Position numbers and translations under genes: made by a program. From Onchocerca volvulus (taxonomy: Eukaryota > Nematoda > Chromadorea > Rhabditida > Onchocercidae): a stretch of DNA of 64,000 nucleotides. The stretch is from assembly GCA_000499405.2 (NCBI GenBank), contig HG738139.1, positions 6,162,616 to 6,226,615 of the forward strand, in the 5' to 3' direction. Each line of letters begins with the position of its first letter. Positions within the stretch are counted from its first letter, which is position 1. This document shows positions 42,033-54,582 of the stretch, piece after piece. The notes below the pieces were generated by a model that saw only the letters and a program-made list of their open reading frames with translations, was not told where the DNA came from and made no database searches.

Positions 42033-42589
42033 ATGAGATTATCTGCACTCCAACTTTGTGAAAAAACCATTCAGGCAATTCGCAAAGTAAGTAGGAAGAA
42101 TTTATTACGAATATGTGGTACTATTGTAATCGCTGAAATAGTGCTTGCCGTTTACGCTGAGTAAGTCCATTTTTGATTGAAATTGAATAGAGAAAACGCT
42201 TTAAAAATTGTGTTTAATTAATTAGTTATATACATGTTTCCGAAATCCATTTCTCAAATTCGGATAATTTCATACAAAAATTAGGCATTAAAAAAAAAAC
42301 TTTTCTTCAGTGATAATGCATTAAATGGTTTAGAGTGAAAAAAGTTTTGAAAACTATTTTCTTAAAGGATTTCTTTTTGAGATAATATTTTTGCATCGCA
42401 CGGAAATAACATTAAAATGGATTTAATAAATAGTAATAATTTAGAGAATTTGCTCTGCCAACACCAGATATGGTGTATGATTTTCATATGAAATTTTCTC
42501 GAGAATTTGCTGATTTTGCGATGGGCAACAAATATGGCGCTGGAGCTTTTCGTCATGTTGGTGACAAGCAAAGAAGCAATATTAATTAA
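42033..42589 (+). CDS. Small single-pass membrane protein, 90 residues, unknown function
   Basis: Two exons, 42033-42160 and 42445-42589, join in phase across a clean GTAAGT donor and TTTAG acceptor and end at TAA. AATTTTAG ending at 42018 precedes the ATG by 14 bases, as for other genes here. The product starts with an amphipathic basic helix (CEKTIQAIRKVSRKNLLR) and then one hydrophobic segment at about residues 27-41 (ICGTIVIAEIVLAVY). A hydrophilic tail follows with FALPTPDMVYDFHMKF and MGNKYGAGAFRHVGDKQR. The basic segment before a single short membrane helix would suit a small mitochondrial inner-membrane or other organellar subunit. That is inference; I do not recognise a family. Both exons are too short to stand out in an ORF scan. 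Confidence 0.72.
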
Positions 42590-44346
42590 ATTTTGAAGTG
42601 TGTTATTTACATTTCTGATAAATACGTGTCAGTTCTTACATTGAATTAATTGTTTATAAAACATTAGAATTCAGATGTAAAAAAGAAAAGTGTATTGACA
42701 GAAATCGAAGAGATGATATAAATAATGGCCATTAAGAACTATAAAAGCATATGTATGGAAAAGCGCAGATGCATTGTGTCACATAAAAGAAAATTACCAC
42801 TTTCTTATTAAAATAGGAAGCATCCAGGAAAGAACAAAGAAGTTGAATTATCAAATGTTATCGTATATTTCTAGTGGATATGATATACGCTGCAGAATAC
42901 GTTTGATCATATCGACAAATACCTAAAACATCTAATAAGAAATTATTAGATGGAATGAAAGAAAAAGGTCAGACTCGATTGAATCAGTGAATACAATAAA
43001 GGGAAAGATTGATAATTTAATCCTATTTTAATAATTAATCATGAGAATCTGTTATTTGATCCGTGCATTTCAACTATTTAATAATTCAAGGCGACTATTA
43101 GGAAGTAAAGGAAGCAATTTTTCAGGAAATCAGTTATAAGGATCACGATATCCACTACTTGAGAGGATGATCAAGTAGTTTCTTTTCTCTTCCAAAAGAT
43201 ATCATTCTATGTAAAAACGATATAAATATGATATTTCACTACTTCTCACTTCAGAAATAACGGCTGTCTTTTCGACCTTTTAAGGTATGGCGAAAAAAAT
43301 CCTCTTTATTAAGACTATTATATCTAGCTACTACAATATCTCAACTGCTATTATTTTTACGGACAAGACTGTAGAGCCACATGTAGTTAATAGCCATAAT
43401 CTGAGTACTATCGGATTCCTGATTTTTTCTGGAAATTTCAACTAATTTCCGCACCATACTTATCCTATTGTCCCTTACATTTATAGAGATCGCTCACTCA
43501 CATCTCCATCCAAGCATGCTCAACATTCCATATTTTATAAGGAAATAAATTTGAACGAAGTTTGGAAAGGGATGATTTCCGTAACATTCGAAATATACCA
43601 AGATGTGACAGATCTGGCTTTTAACTCATTGACAAGTTCTGGGTCTTATTTCATCGCACGAAGGAACATGCACTAATTGCTCAATTTCTTTAAATCTCCG
43701 ATTTCTCATTTATAACAAAATGGGGTGATTTGAATTAGAAAAGATGTAAGAGACTATGATTTTCATTTCGACCAAGACATCGTGATATGTGCAGGGATAG
43801 TCTGTTGTCGAAAGTAACTGGGCCAACGGAATGAACTATCGATGCCCAAAGGGACGTGTTGAAGTGGAGGCTGTTGATCTGAGAAGTTTATAAAGTACAG
43901 TAGGATTACAGCATTCAGTTTATGAGAGTAGAAGTTGTTTGTTTTCCGCAGAGAGGATATTTTCAAAGCATTTTTCCAGTCTATCCATATTTCAGTTTAA
44001 AATTACCGAATAGATTTGTAGGCATTTATGCTGCTGTCTATATATTAGTGCGAATATAAATCATTAAAATTGATGCTGATATCTTGTTCAACGGAGTAAT
44101 TATATTTTGCAGTGATTTTTTTAAATGAATAATATTGTGGATTTAGCTTGAAACATATTTGTGTATATTGCTGCTTAACTGCATACAGCATTCAGTCTAA
44201 CATTTTGTGTAATTGCACCCACGTGCAGTTTGGCGTGAATATTGTTATCGTCATTTGTCATTGTAAGTTCTCATAAATTATATTCGAAACAAATCTTAGG
44301 TGTTATCAGTGCGTGTGTGTGAAAAGGCAGTGCTAGACTAATCAGA
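42590..44346. other. Intergenic region upstream of NAA15
   Basis: Mostly AT-rich sequence without a supportable gene. A minus-strand frame at 43763-43966 is open but lacks a credible start or splice context. Near 44219-44270 there may be an untranslated NAA15 leader exon (CACGTGCAG acceptor, GTAAGT donor). A further AAATCTTAG acceptor ends at 44299, 48 bases before the NAA15 ATG. Confidence 0.4.
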
Positions 44347-47300
44347 ATGGCGCCTCCAGGACAGTCAAGCAGCCAACCGTTACCTTCCAAAGAACTTACT
44401 CTTTTCCGTAAAGTTGTTGTACGTTTCGGGTTAATTTTCATATATTTTTTAGTGAAACATTTTACTTTAAAAATATGCAGAATTTAAATCTATTTACATA
44501 AAAGAAAAAATAAGAAGAAAAGGTTGAAAAAGAAAAGGGAGAAAAAAAAAGTTTTCGAGAGGAGAAATGAAGATCAGAAAGTAAAATTGAAAGACAAGGA
44601 AGGAATGGAAAATTAGAGGATGAATCTTTTCAAAAAATTATAATGTTTCCCTTAAGCATAATTCTGTCTGGAGATAGATAATTACTGAACTGGTAAGGAA
44701 CTTTTCAATACTATGTTTTTGCCTTATTGCAGAAGCACTACGAACATAAACAGTACAAGAATGGCCTTCGGTGCGCCAAAATGATTCTCTCTAATCCGCA
44801 GTTCAGTGAACATGGAGGTTAAATTAGTTGTATTAATAACATCGTAATTTTCAATTTCTTTTAAAGTATAATTTCAAAGACTTTGTATTGACGTAGAAAT
44901 GCGAAATAATTTGTTTAGAAACGTTGGCAATGAAGGGTTTGATTTTAAATTGCATGGGAAAGCATGAAGAAGCACAAGAGTGCGTCAAACGAGGTTTAAA
45001 GGTTATTTATACTATTGAATACAGAAAAGCAGCAAATTTTCTACTTTCTATTTGGATGCATTAAAGATTTTAATATCCTTAGCAGCGATCACTGATTCAT
45101 TGTAGGCTGACCTTCGGTCACATGTTTGTTGGCATGTCTTTGGCTTGGTACAACGTAGTGAGAAGAAATATGATGAGGCGATGAAGGCATATAAGCAGGC
45201 TTTACGTTTAGATCGTGATAATATGCAAATACTCAGGGATTTATCATTATTACAAATTCAAATGCGAGATTTAGACGGGTATCGCGTAAGTCTTTTCATG
45301 TTTCACCACAACAAAATGACTTAAAGGTTTTTTTTTTGCTTTTTTATATATTTTTGAATAATTTATATCGAACAATTCTTTCCCAGTTTTCGCTACCTTT
45401 TTGTTCTGCACATCTAGCTAATTGTTTGATTGGGTTTAAGACTGTAACTTTTTTGATCTGTTTTATATCTGCGTGTACATAATTTGGTTTATGTAGCTTC
45501 TGCTACTGGGTTCGGTCTTCTGAGTAATGGAAAACATTATTATAGAAAAACTAGCTACTTAAAATTATATTAAAATAGAAAGTCAGATAGGCTTTATAGT
45601 GCGATATAAAAAAAACAGAATACAGCGGTAACAATTTCTCTAGTTGGCAGAAACGGCATTTCTGTGCATGATTCTTTTTTCATTTTCGTGTTTTAAAATG
45701 AATAAGAAGTGAAGAGGAACTTATAAGCTTGAACACGCTATGAGTGAAATATAATGCATTACTCATGATATCCAGAAACCCGTATATATGATCAGGACTG
45801 CAAAATTTCCCATAATCCACATTATTTTGATAACATCCATGAAATTTTTACAGGATTCACGTTATCGACTGCTCATGTTGCGCCCACAACAACGAATTGC
45901 ATGGATTGGTTATGCGACAGCATATCATCTTCTCAAGGACTACGATATGGCTCTAAAAATTGTCAGCGAGTTTTGTAACAGCAATAGAGTTGAGGTCTGT
46001 TTACTTTTCCTGCACTTGTCCAAAATCCAATTCTGTTATTCCAAAATCTCACTTCAGATTTATTATATTTTATGAATTTTAATAAAATATAATAAAATAA
46101 AATATTAATTTTAATAAAATATAAGTTAATTTTAACTCTTAAAAATGTACTTTATTATTTGCCACTTTGTCATTAACATCATATTTAAAAAAAAAATAAA
46201 AAGTAAAAATTCAATCATTTCTTAAATTCAATCATGATTCAATAAATTCAGATTAATTATGATTCAGTCACTTTTTTCTAAGAAAACTATTTTTCGAGGC
46301 GTAATATTCTTACTATTTATTTGACAAAACATTCAAGGCAATGTTTATTGTACAAAAAAAGATGTTGTTCTTGTTAGGAACTTTTAGCTTTTTTTTGTTA
46401 CGAAATATTTTAAATTTTCAAATATTGAATGATTTTTCCATTATCTTCCATATTTTTTTAATCCCTCATTTTCTCAGCTACCGGAATACGATTTCGAGCA
46501 GAGTGAACTAATCTTATATCAAAACATGATTCTCCGCGAATCTGGTCAGTTAGAATTGGCCCTGAACAAACTGGAGGAAAATGCATCACAAATTGTTGAT
46601 CGCGTTGCTTATATGGAAACACGTGGTAAGCTGATTGAGATATTGACTAAAAAGTTGGAGCTTAAGGTGAAATTTTGCATGTCATAAATATATTATTAAT
46701 TGTCTGGTTTTTTAAGCAAATCTCCTGATGGCTTTGAACGATAATGCGAAGGCAGAAATGACTTATTGGAAATTAATTGAAAGAAATCCAGAGAATATTA
46801 TGTATTATCATCAAATCGAGAAATGCAGAGGCCTGGGTATCTAGTTGCTTTCATTATGTTCAATATTCGGTTGTGATTGAGATTTTTGAATGTGCGTGCA
46901 TAGCTTATGAATTTTGCAGCCGAAAGCGATATCGAAGAGCGTTATGAAATTTACAAGAAAGCTGTTTCAATGAATCCTCATGCAGCCACTCCGAAAAGAG
47001 TTCCTCTTTATTTTCTTCATGGTATTTCCTTTACATTATGTTTGTAACTGAAATGCTTTAAATCATATTTAGTGGATCATATCAAAGCAGCCTTTATCAC
47101 CTCTAAATCATATTTAGAAAATCATAATTTTTTAACTTCGATTTTATTTTAAAAACTATTTCAGGTGCCCAATTTGAAAGCCTCTTGTTCAATTATTTGA
47201 TAACTGGTCTCCGAAAAGGCGTGCCTTCGCTTTTTAAATATCTCATTCCGCTATATGTAGATATCGATAAGGTTAAATATAAAGATTTCATCTCAATTTT

Positions 47301-50300
47301 TTTTTACTCTTACGCTTATCGAGCCCTTCAAAACTCTTAGCTCCACTCAGATGTGCAAGATGATAAATAATTATATTTTCTGGATTAACGGTTTGAGTTG
47401 TTTGAGAAATGCTTTATACGGAATTCTTTAAGCTTGAACACTATCTTCAGAAATATAGATCTTCGGAAGAATAAACAATAGAGGCATTTCAGAATATATA
47501 TTAAGTTCTATTAATTTATTTAATATATATTAATTTCATTTTAATCTGTCCAGATTTTGAACACTGTAGATATACAGTGCACCAATATGTCGAAACCACC
47601 ATTTACATTTCTTCCCCATTTGATATTTACTTTCTTTGGTATAAACAATTGAGAATATTAATCTTTTATTATCTTTAGATCCAATTTTTGGAATGCACGC
47701 TCATCGAATTCGTTAAGCGATTAGAAGAAAACGGGTATAAAAAAGGATCTTTGGATCGTTAGTTTCGATTTTTATAAATTATATGTTTTAAGCTTACAAT
47801 ATGATCAGCAAATTATAGTTCCGAACATTGTTAAATATCGAATACTATTTGAAATCACATAATTTGAAATTTTTTTAGATAATCCTCTTCCGGAATCACC
47901 AACTACGGTATTATGGTTGTATTACTTATTGGCTCAACATTATGACAAATTAGGATCAATTCAGCAGGCGCTTGTATATATTAATAGAGCAATACAGCAT
48001 ACACCAACACTGATCGAACTCTACATGATAAAAGCAAAAATCCATAAGGTTTGTTCACATTCCGTAGTCATCTAGAATATCTGAAAACTCTGTTCCCATT
48101 ATAACTTTACCACTAATAGTGACATGGATTTACATGGCCGTCTAAATCTTGTTCTTTTTGTCTTATAATAAATGTAATGACTGCTGTGATGAATGAAATG
48201 TTATTTATCATATTATTACTGCAGCACGCAGGTGATGTTCATGAAGGTGCAAACTTGATGGAGCAGGCACAGTCCTTAGATACGGCAGACCGATATGTGA
48301 ATAGTAAATGTGCAAAGTACATGCTTCGAGCTGGACTTATTAAAGAAGCAGAACGTATGTGTTCGAAGTTTACAAGAGAAGGTGTTAATGCATCGGCAAA
48401 TTTGAATGAAATGCAGTGCATGTGGTATGAAATTGAATGTGCTAAAGCACATCAACGGTTGGCAAATTACGGTGAGGCATTGAAAAAATGCCATGAAGTT
48501 GAAAGGGTTTGTTTTTCTATTATCTTTATGTCTAGTTAAAATTTTTAGCATTTAATATAAAATTTCATTCTGAAAATAATGTGTCTATCATCAAAATAGT
48601 TCAGATAATAGAAATGATCTTGATAGTATCGAAGATGGAATTATATGAGCTCAATTATTATAGATCATCTATATTATGCTTAGGCTCATTTAATGTCTAC
48701 CTATTCTTTTTTTTGATTTGCCATTCGTTGACTAGATACTTTTTGATTTCTCACAATATTGTTTGTAGTACTTTCATAAAATGTCTGTATCAATCGTTTA
48801 TAGCATTTCGTGGGTATTATTGAAGATCAGTTTGATTTTCATACTTATTGTATTCGCAAAATGACACTTTGTTCATACATTGGATTGCTGAGATTAGAAG
48901 ATGTTCTCCGACGACACAAATTTTATTACGAGGCTGCCAAAATTGCAATCACTGTATGTTTCTTTCTAAGTCATTATTATTGCATTTTTTTTTTTTTTTT
49001 TAATAATGAATAAGAAATTTTTAGATATATCTTCGGATGTATGATCATCCTAATGACTTTACTCCTGACAAGCACAATGGTGAAATTGATTTATCAGCGT
49101 CTGAGCTAAAGAAACTGAAAAAAAAGCAAAAAAAGGAAAAAGCTAAGGAAGCACTTGAGGCTGCTGCTAAACAAAAGCAGATGAATGCGAAGAAGGTATA
49201 ACACTTACAGACATTTACACTTTTACAGCTAACAGGAATTTAAAATCCTGGATTTCAGTGACTCAGTATTGTTAGTTTTTTGTGACTGATTTGTTCATGG
49301 AAAATAGCAATTCACTAGAGAAATTATGTGCTATATAAAAATAGTAATAATAGAGTTATGAATGTTGATGACTGTAGTTGAAAAAATGTGTTAATTAATG
49401 TTTACTATTGCATTTATCAATTATCCATTCCTTTTATGAAAAAAAATTATTATATGATGCGAAACTAGTGTTAAAGCAATAATAGTAGCAATTTCTTGAC
49501 GAGAAAAAATTTGTGAAAGCAAATAATTTTTAAGAAGAGACAATTACGTCCGAACTACTAAATTTACTAAATTATGTAATTGGCAACTACTAAATTTATG
49601 TAACTATTTCACCACATCTTTTTTTCATGAATAATTTTTTATTGGTGAAAATTAGAGGTTTTTTTCGAATCAATATCGAATGCTGAGCTCACTTCAGGGT
49701 GATATTGAAATAGATGGTTTCGCGCCAGAACCTCTTAATGCAGAGAAACTCCTAAAAGTGGATGATCCTTTGGAGGAGGCGAGTAAATTTGTGCAACCAC
49801 TTCTTCAATTGAACAGCGAACAATTTGGATCATATATTCTTGGTTTTGAAGTTTACTATAGGAAGAAGAAAGTATGTTGTTTAATGAATTTCCACTAAGC
49901 TTTGATACGGTAATAATTACTGAATGATTGTGTAAATAATTAGATTTTACTATCCATCAATTTCACAATGATCTAAGAATGTAAATCACCCTATCTATCA
50001 TCTTTTACTTTTCATGTCATCACGTTTTAGTGTTAGTATAATAGTTTCAAAAGTCTGAATATACTGTCCTGTACTTTTAGATGTCAAACTTGGTTCATCT
50101 TTTCTTTATTTACGATGCTTTGCAAATTAATTTTTACCCTCAGTAATGAATGTTTTTTTTTTTTTTAAGCAGAAAAACATCATTTAAGAAGTGAAATTCA
50201 TATTAAAATAATTTGTTATCGTAATGTATGTATATTCGCAGTTTTGTTTATTTTTTTAGGTACTTCTCATGTTACAATGTTTAAACAAAGCAAGAAAATT

Positions 50301-51756
50301 GCGGCCGAATAGTCCAGATCTTCATATTGCAGCTTCCAAATATTTACATTATTGTAAGTTTTTTTATTTGCTTCAGACTCATTAGATTCGATCATTTTTA
50401 TATCTTTATATGTAACAGTATGCGATATGCATAAATGGCTTTCATATATTTGCTTTTATTCCTAAATTAGAATCTCTTTAATCAGCAGTGTATATGTTTA
50501 ATAAAGAATGAGAGTAAGTATTAAGTTTTATTCTACACTCATTTTCTTTTATTCATGTATACAAGTAAATTATCTTGTGGATAACATGAGCAACATTAAT
50601 GAATGAATGAACTTTTATTTATGAAATCTTTATTATTCTTATAATATAGAAGTTACAAACTTGATTTGTAAGTTGGACATTTGTCTTTTACATATTTATA
50701 GATGAGAAGGCGCAGTTGGAAGGAACGGTCAAAGAATTAGCTGCCGAATTAACCGACACATTATTCCGGGACACAAAATCAGCCTCTGAATTCAATACTG
50801 CCTTTAAAAGTGCCAATATCAATTCATTCCCCCATCGGCTTGCTGGTATTTTGCTGTTATTTTTCAATCTAGTTTTTCACTGAGTCATTCAAATATTGCA
50901 TTGGCATATTTTATAGTTATGTGTTTCATCAATCACTTTGATGTCGTTATGGAATTGCTTTGTTTGTATTTTTATTATATACACTTATGGCAATATTTTT
51001 TCAGCTGCTGAAGTTAGTATATTTCTGGATTTGAATTGTGCTGATGTAACGAAAAACTGGTTATTGTGCTCGCTAGATGATGATAAATTGACTGGTGTGA
51101 CGCTGAAAAATATTGAGGCATTTTACAATGGGATTTTATATGGAAAATACGGGAATTGGTCTGCTAATGAGGTTCTACATTTTCAAGTATTCTAGCTGGA
51201 AATTTAATTTTTTTTTTTTGTATTCCTAACTTCTAGAGCATTATTTCTGTTGTTGAAGGGCTATCATTTGTCAAATAAAATATTTGTTGTATTCAAGATT
51301 TAATACGAAAAATACTCATCCTAAAATAGCAGGAAAGTATTATAATAGTATTAAATTCCATAATTTACACCCAATTTTACATGTTAGTTACAATTTAAGC
51401 AAAATTTATAAAATTGGTAAAATGAACCTCTGTGACCTGGGTTTTCTTTTGGAGCATGGGTAGCTATGCAGCTGACGATATTTATATTCGTTTTGGTATG
51501 TAATAAAAATGAAACATAAATAACATTTAAGCTTAAAATTTTTCGAATCCTGTCATATGTTTTTGAATTAGACTTGTGAAATTCTTCTGAATTTTGACAA
51601 AGATTTTGTATTGAATTGGTTTATTATATTAAAATTTTGCAGATGGCGCAGCTGACGAAGCGCTGCCACCACTTATTCAAGGACGCGACATTATTTGGCG
51701 GCGGCGTTAATTTAGGTTCACAAGAAAAAGAGAACTGTAATATCAAGCAGTTTTAG
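44347..51756 (+). CDS. NAA15: NAA15, auxiliary (ribosome-anchoring) subunit of N-terminal acetyltransferase NatA
   Basis: Nineteen exons join in phase to 860 residues, close to the human protein (866). They are 44347-44418, 44733-44817, 44919-45001, 45106-45285, 45854-45994, 46478-46625, 46717-46836, 46920-47021, 47165-47271, 47679-47757, 47879-48048, 48225-48506, 48804-48953, 49025-49195, 49698-49871, 50260-50353, 50702-50845, 51005-51171 and 51643-51756. NAA15 is a TPR superhelix that wraps the catalytic NAA10 and docks NatA on ribosomes to acetylate nascent Ala, Ser, Thr, Gly, Val and Cys N-termini. Matches include [86 protein letters not shown] and [11 protein letters not shown] lysine-rich stretch (exon 49025-49195) fits ribosome binding. 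Exon 46478-46625 uses the internal GTAAGC donor; reading on to 46666 breaks the frame. AATAAA is at 51758-51763. Confidence 0.97.
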
Positions 51757-54582
51757 GAATAAATAAATTGTTTTCTTTATTATATCTGCTATTACATCCG
51801 GAAAATTGTATACACTTTCGTATTTGTTAATGATATTTCTGTTTTTGCAAGGTGATGATGAATTGTTTTACTTCTATTTTACCCAAATTTTTGTTAGGAG
51901 TTTGTAATTTTTAGTTCCAAAGTTCAAGAATGATATACTTACTGTTTCTTTAATATCAACTAATATTTTTCAGTGAAAATGAGTAAATACGTCTAAAGAA
52001 ATCTATAGGGAAACAATCAGAAACGAGGAATATCTAAATATCTGGCTAATTGATTTAGTATTTCCTAGTCATTTTTTATTTCTTTCTTGATTTTTACGAT
52101 AAGATATGATGATCCCATGTTTTTATTTATAAAAGAATTAAGCTAGTTGAGAGATAAGAAAATTTTCTAGCACTTTTTTAAAATTCGTAGCGGTATTATT
52201 CAAGAAATATTTTACTTGCATATTCACTAGCTTTATTTGCTTATAATTATATCAATTTTTATATTTTTATGATAGCGTAATCAGCGTGTTGTAAAGAATA
52301 TGTTTAATATGAAATTTAATTAATGCGAATTGTTAATTCTATGATTAATATCCGCTTTACTCAACTCGTTTCTTCATTCATTTCTTTGTTCTTTCTTTAA
52401 CTATCGCACTTTTTATAGTTCTAATAATATCGTAATTTCGAAAAAATCAGTGGAATTGTGAGCTAGGACGGGAGATTTTTGGTCAGTATCTTCTCAATTT
52501 TTGTGATTGTAACTTTTCTGCTGTAATGGAAAGAATTTAAGGAAGAGATGGTTTGAAGAGAATTTTGCAAATTTTATAATATCATATTTTGTTCTGTTCG
52601 CCTCATTTTTTCTCCAGAATTAGATTAGATATTGAAGATAAGATACATTTGATATTTAGATCTGATATATTACAGTTTTTAAATTGTATTACTTTTAGAT
52701 TATCTTCCACGGCTGATTTCAATCGAGCTGTTCAATTCATAAACAGCAGAGCATTTTTGAATATAATGCTTTATTATTTTTTGTAATGAGCATCAAATAT
52801 TTGCTAATGAATAATGAATGTATGTCGATGTTTCTTCCTAATTGTTTTGGAGTTCATAATCTAGAGCTTGAAAAATTTCCCGTATCTCAGGCTGAACTTG
52901 ATATGTTATTTTCGAATTTGGTTGCTGATTGGAATATATGCAACTTCTGATGTATACTCGAGAAGGTGTACTTGAGAAATTATTCGCGTGATTTTTATTA
53001 GTTATTCAACTTTCATACAGTTGCGAATATTTATGTTGGGCCTGCAGGATGAATTCATCCGATAGACATTCGTCTTTGTGGTTATGGACTGTTTTTCGAT
53101 ATTTGAAATTATTATCATACGCTGTTGTATTATAGAATTCCATCTTTTTTTTTTTTTTGCTTTTTTCAATTGTGCATTTGCTCAACTGTTTTTGAAAGCG
53201 GTTTTCGTAGTAATTTCAATTAGAATGTAGGATGAAAAAAGCTTCTCCGCTTCTCTTTCTTTCAGGAGAAGTGAGAATTGAAAGAGCATTATGCGAAACT
53301 TGAAAACGCAAAATGGGAATTGAAATGAAAATACTTCAGTTATTTCATTCTCACTTCAATCATCGCTGTCTATAATGTATATGCAAATGCATATCATTGT
53401 AGTTTTCTTTTTGTTTATTCATTATGGTTTCGGTGCAGCTTTTTTCTTTCAACCAAAATTTCATAATTTGGAAAATGTCTGATTGCTCAGTTCACAAATA
53501 TATAGATTAAATAAAATTTATATGGGTTTCATAGATTTTAGAGTTCCTAGTTTAACCTTTTTCTTTAAATAGCTCGGGGAATGTTGAAAATTGTTTCTAT
53601 GACTGATAATGAGATTTGTTGAACTGAATGATTACAAATATGTTTTTCTTACGAGTGACGAATTTATCACAATTTTCATGAAATACTGGTGCTTGTTTTA
53701 GGATTTTTTTTTTTTTTTTGAGAAAAGTTGGAATGGTAAGGAAATTTGCTGGTTGCTGGAGCCACTGGGAATAAATCTGAAGTTTCAGCAGAAATCGGAA
53801 ATTTTGGAATTTGGAATGTGGTTCACTTGTTGTAATAAAAGAAAATTTTCTTAAATTTCTCTGTAATTTGTTTTTTTCTTTTTTTACGCTCTAATATTTG
53901 TGAAGTCAGAAGTAAACTTATTGCTGTTGTTGTTGAAATTTATGTTTGAAATGTTAAGCAGAATGTTCAGGGAATAATTGATTATCTTTCCTGTTCGTTC
54001 ATGTGTCATGTTCATATCATACTTTTATTTATGTTGATTTTTCCTTTTAAAAGCGGTGAGATCTATTTTTCTGTTAAGGTTCAGCTTCTTATATGACTGC
54101 ATTATACTTTTGTAATCTGCAAATTGTGGTGCTAACGACCCAAGTTTGTGTTCTATTAATTATTCTTAATAGTTGTTTCGAGAGATGAGAATTCAGATTT
54201 CGCGATTCAAAGGGTTTGGTCAGTGAATTAATTTAGTAATGTAACGATTTGTATGTTAACTTAAATATGATTCGAATTTGGATTAGTTTTGATTGGGCGT
54301 TAAATTCCCTCACAATTAACTGCAATTTTTAATTTCTTCATTGGAAAGGTAACTGATTCGGGGCGAAAATGATTCGTTGTTAGTTCGGCGAAGCGATCGG
54401 CAGCATTCAAAATGAGCGCATGAAAACTCGCTGCACATTTTTATTTCTTCAACAGTAACAGTGAAAATAAATACGAAAAAGTGATGTTTCTCACATGGAT
54501 GTAGTTCGGGGCAAAGTGGTCGAATTCTATTTCAGTTTAGCAGTTGCTTATCTGAGAGGCGTGAAAGAAACATTGAGGAGCG
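51757..54582. other. Intergenic region between NAA15 and phosphorylase kinase gamma gene
   Basis: Contains the NAA15 polyadenylation signal at its left end (51758-51763) and T-rich low-complexity DNA. CTATTTCAG ending at about 54535 is a likely leader acceptor for the next gene. No gene is visible in between. Confidence 0.5.

Noticed and set aside
43763..43966. Minus-strand frame with a TTCTCAG acceptor, reading SSFRWPSYFRQQTIPAHITM before a stop
   Set aside because: It looks like a terminal exon, but no upstream exon with a matching phase or plausible start could be found.
46626..46666. Longer NAA15 exon ending [13 protein letters not shown]
   Set aside because: The next exon has a stop in the resulting frame. 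The GTAAGC donor after 46625 restores the frame and the family alignment.
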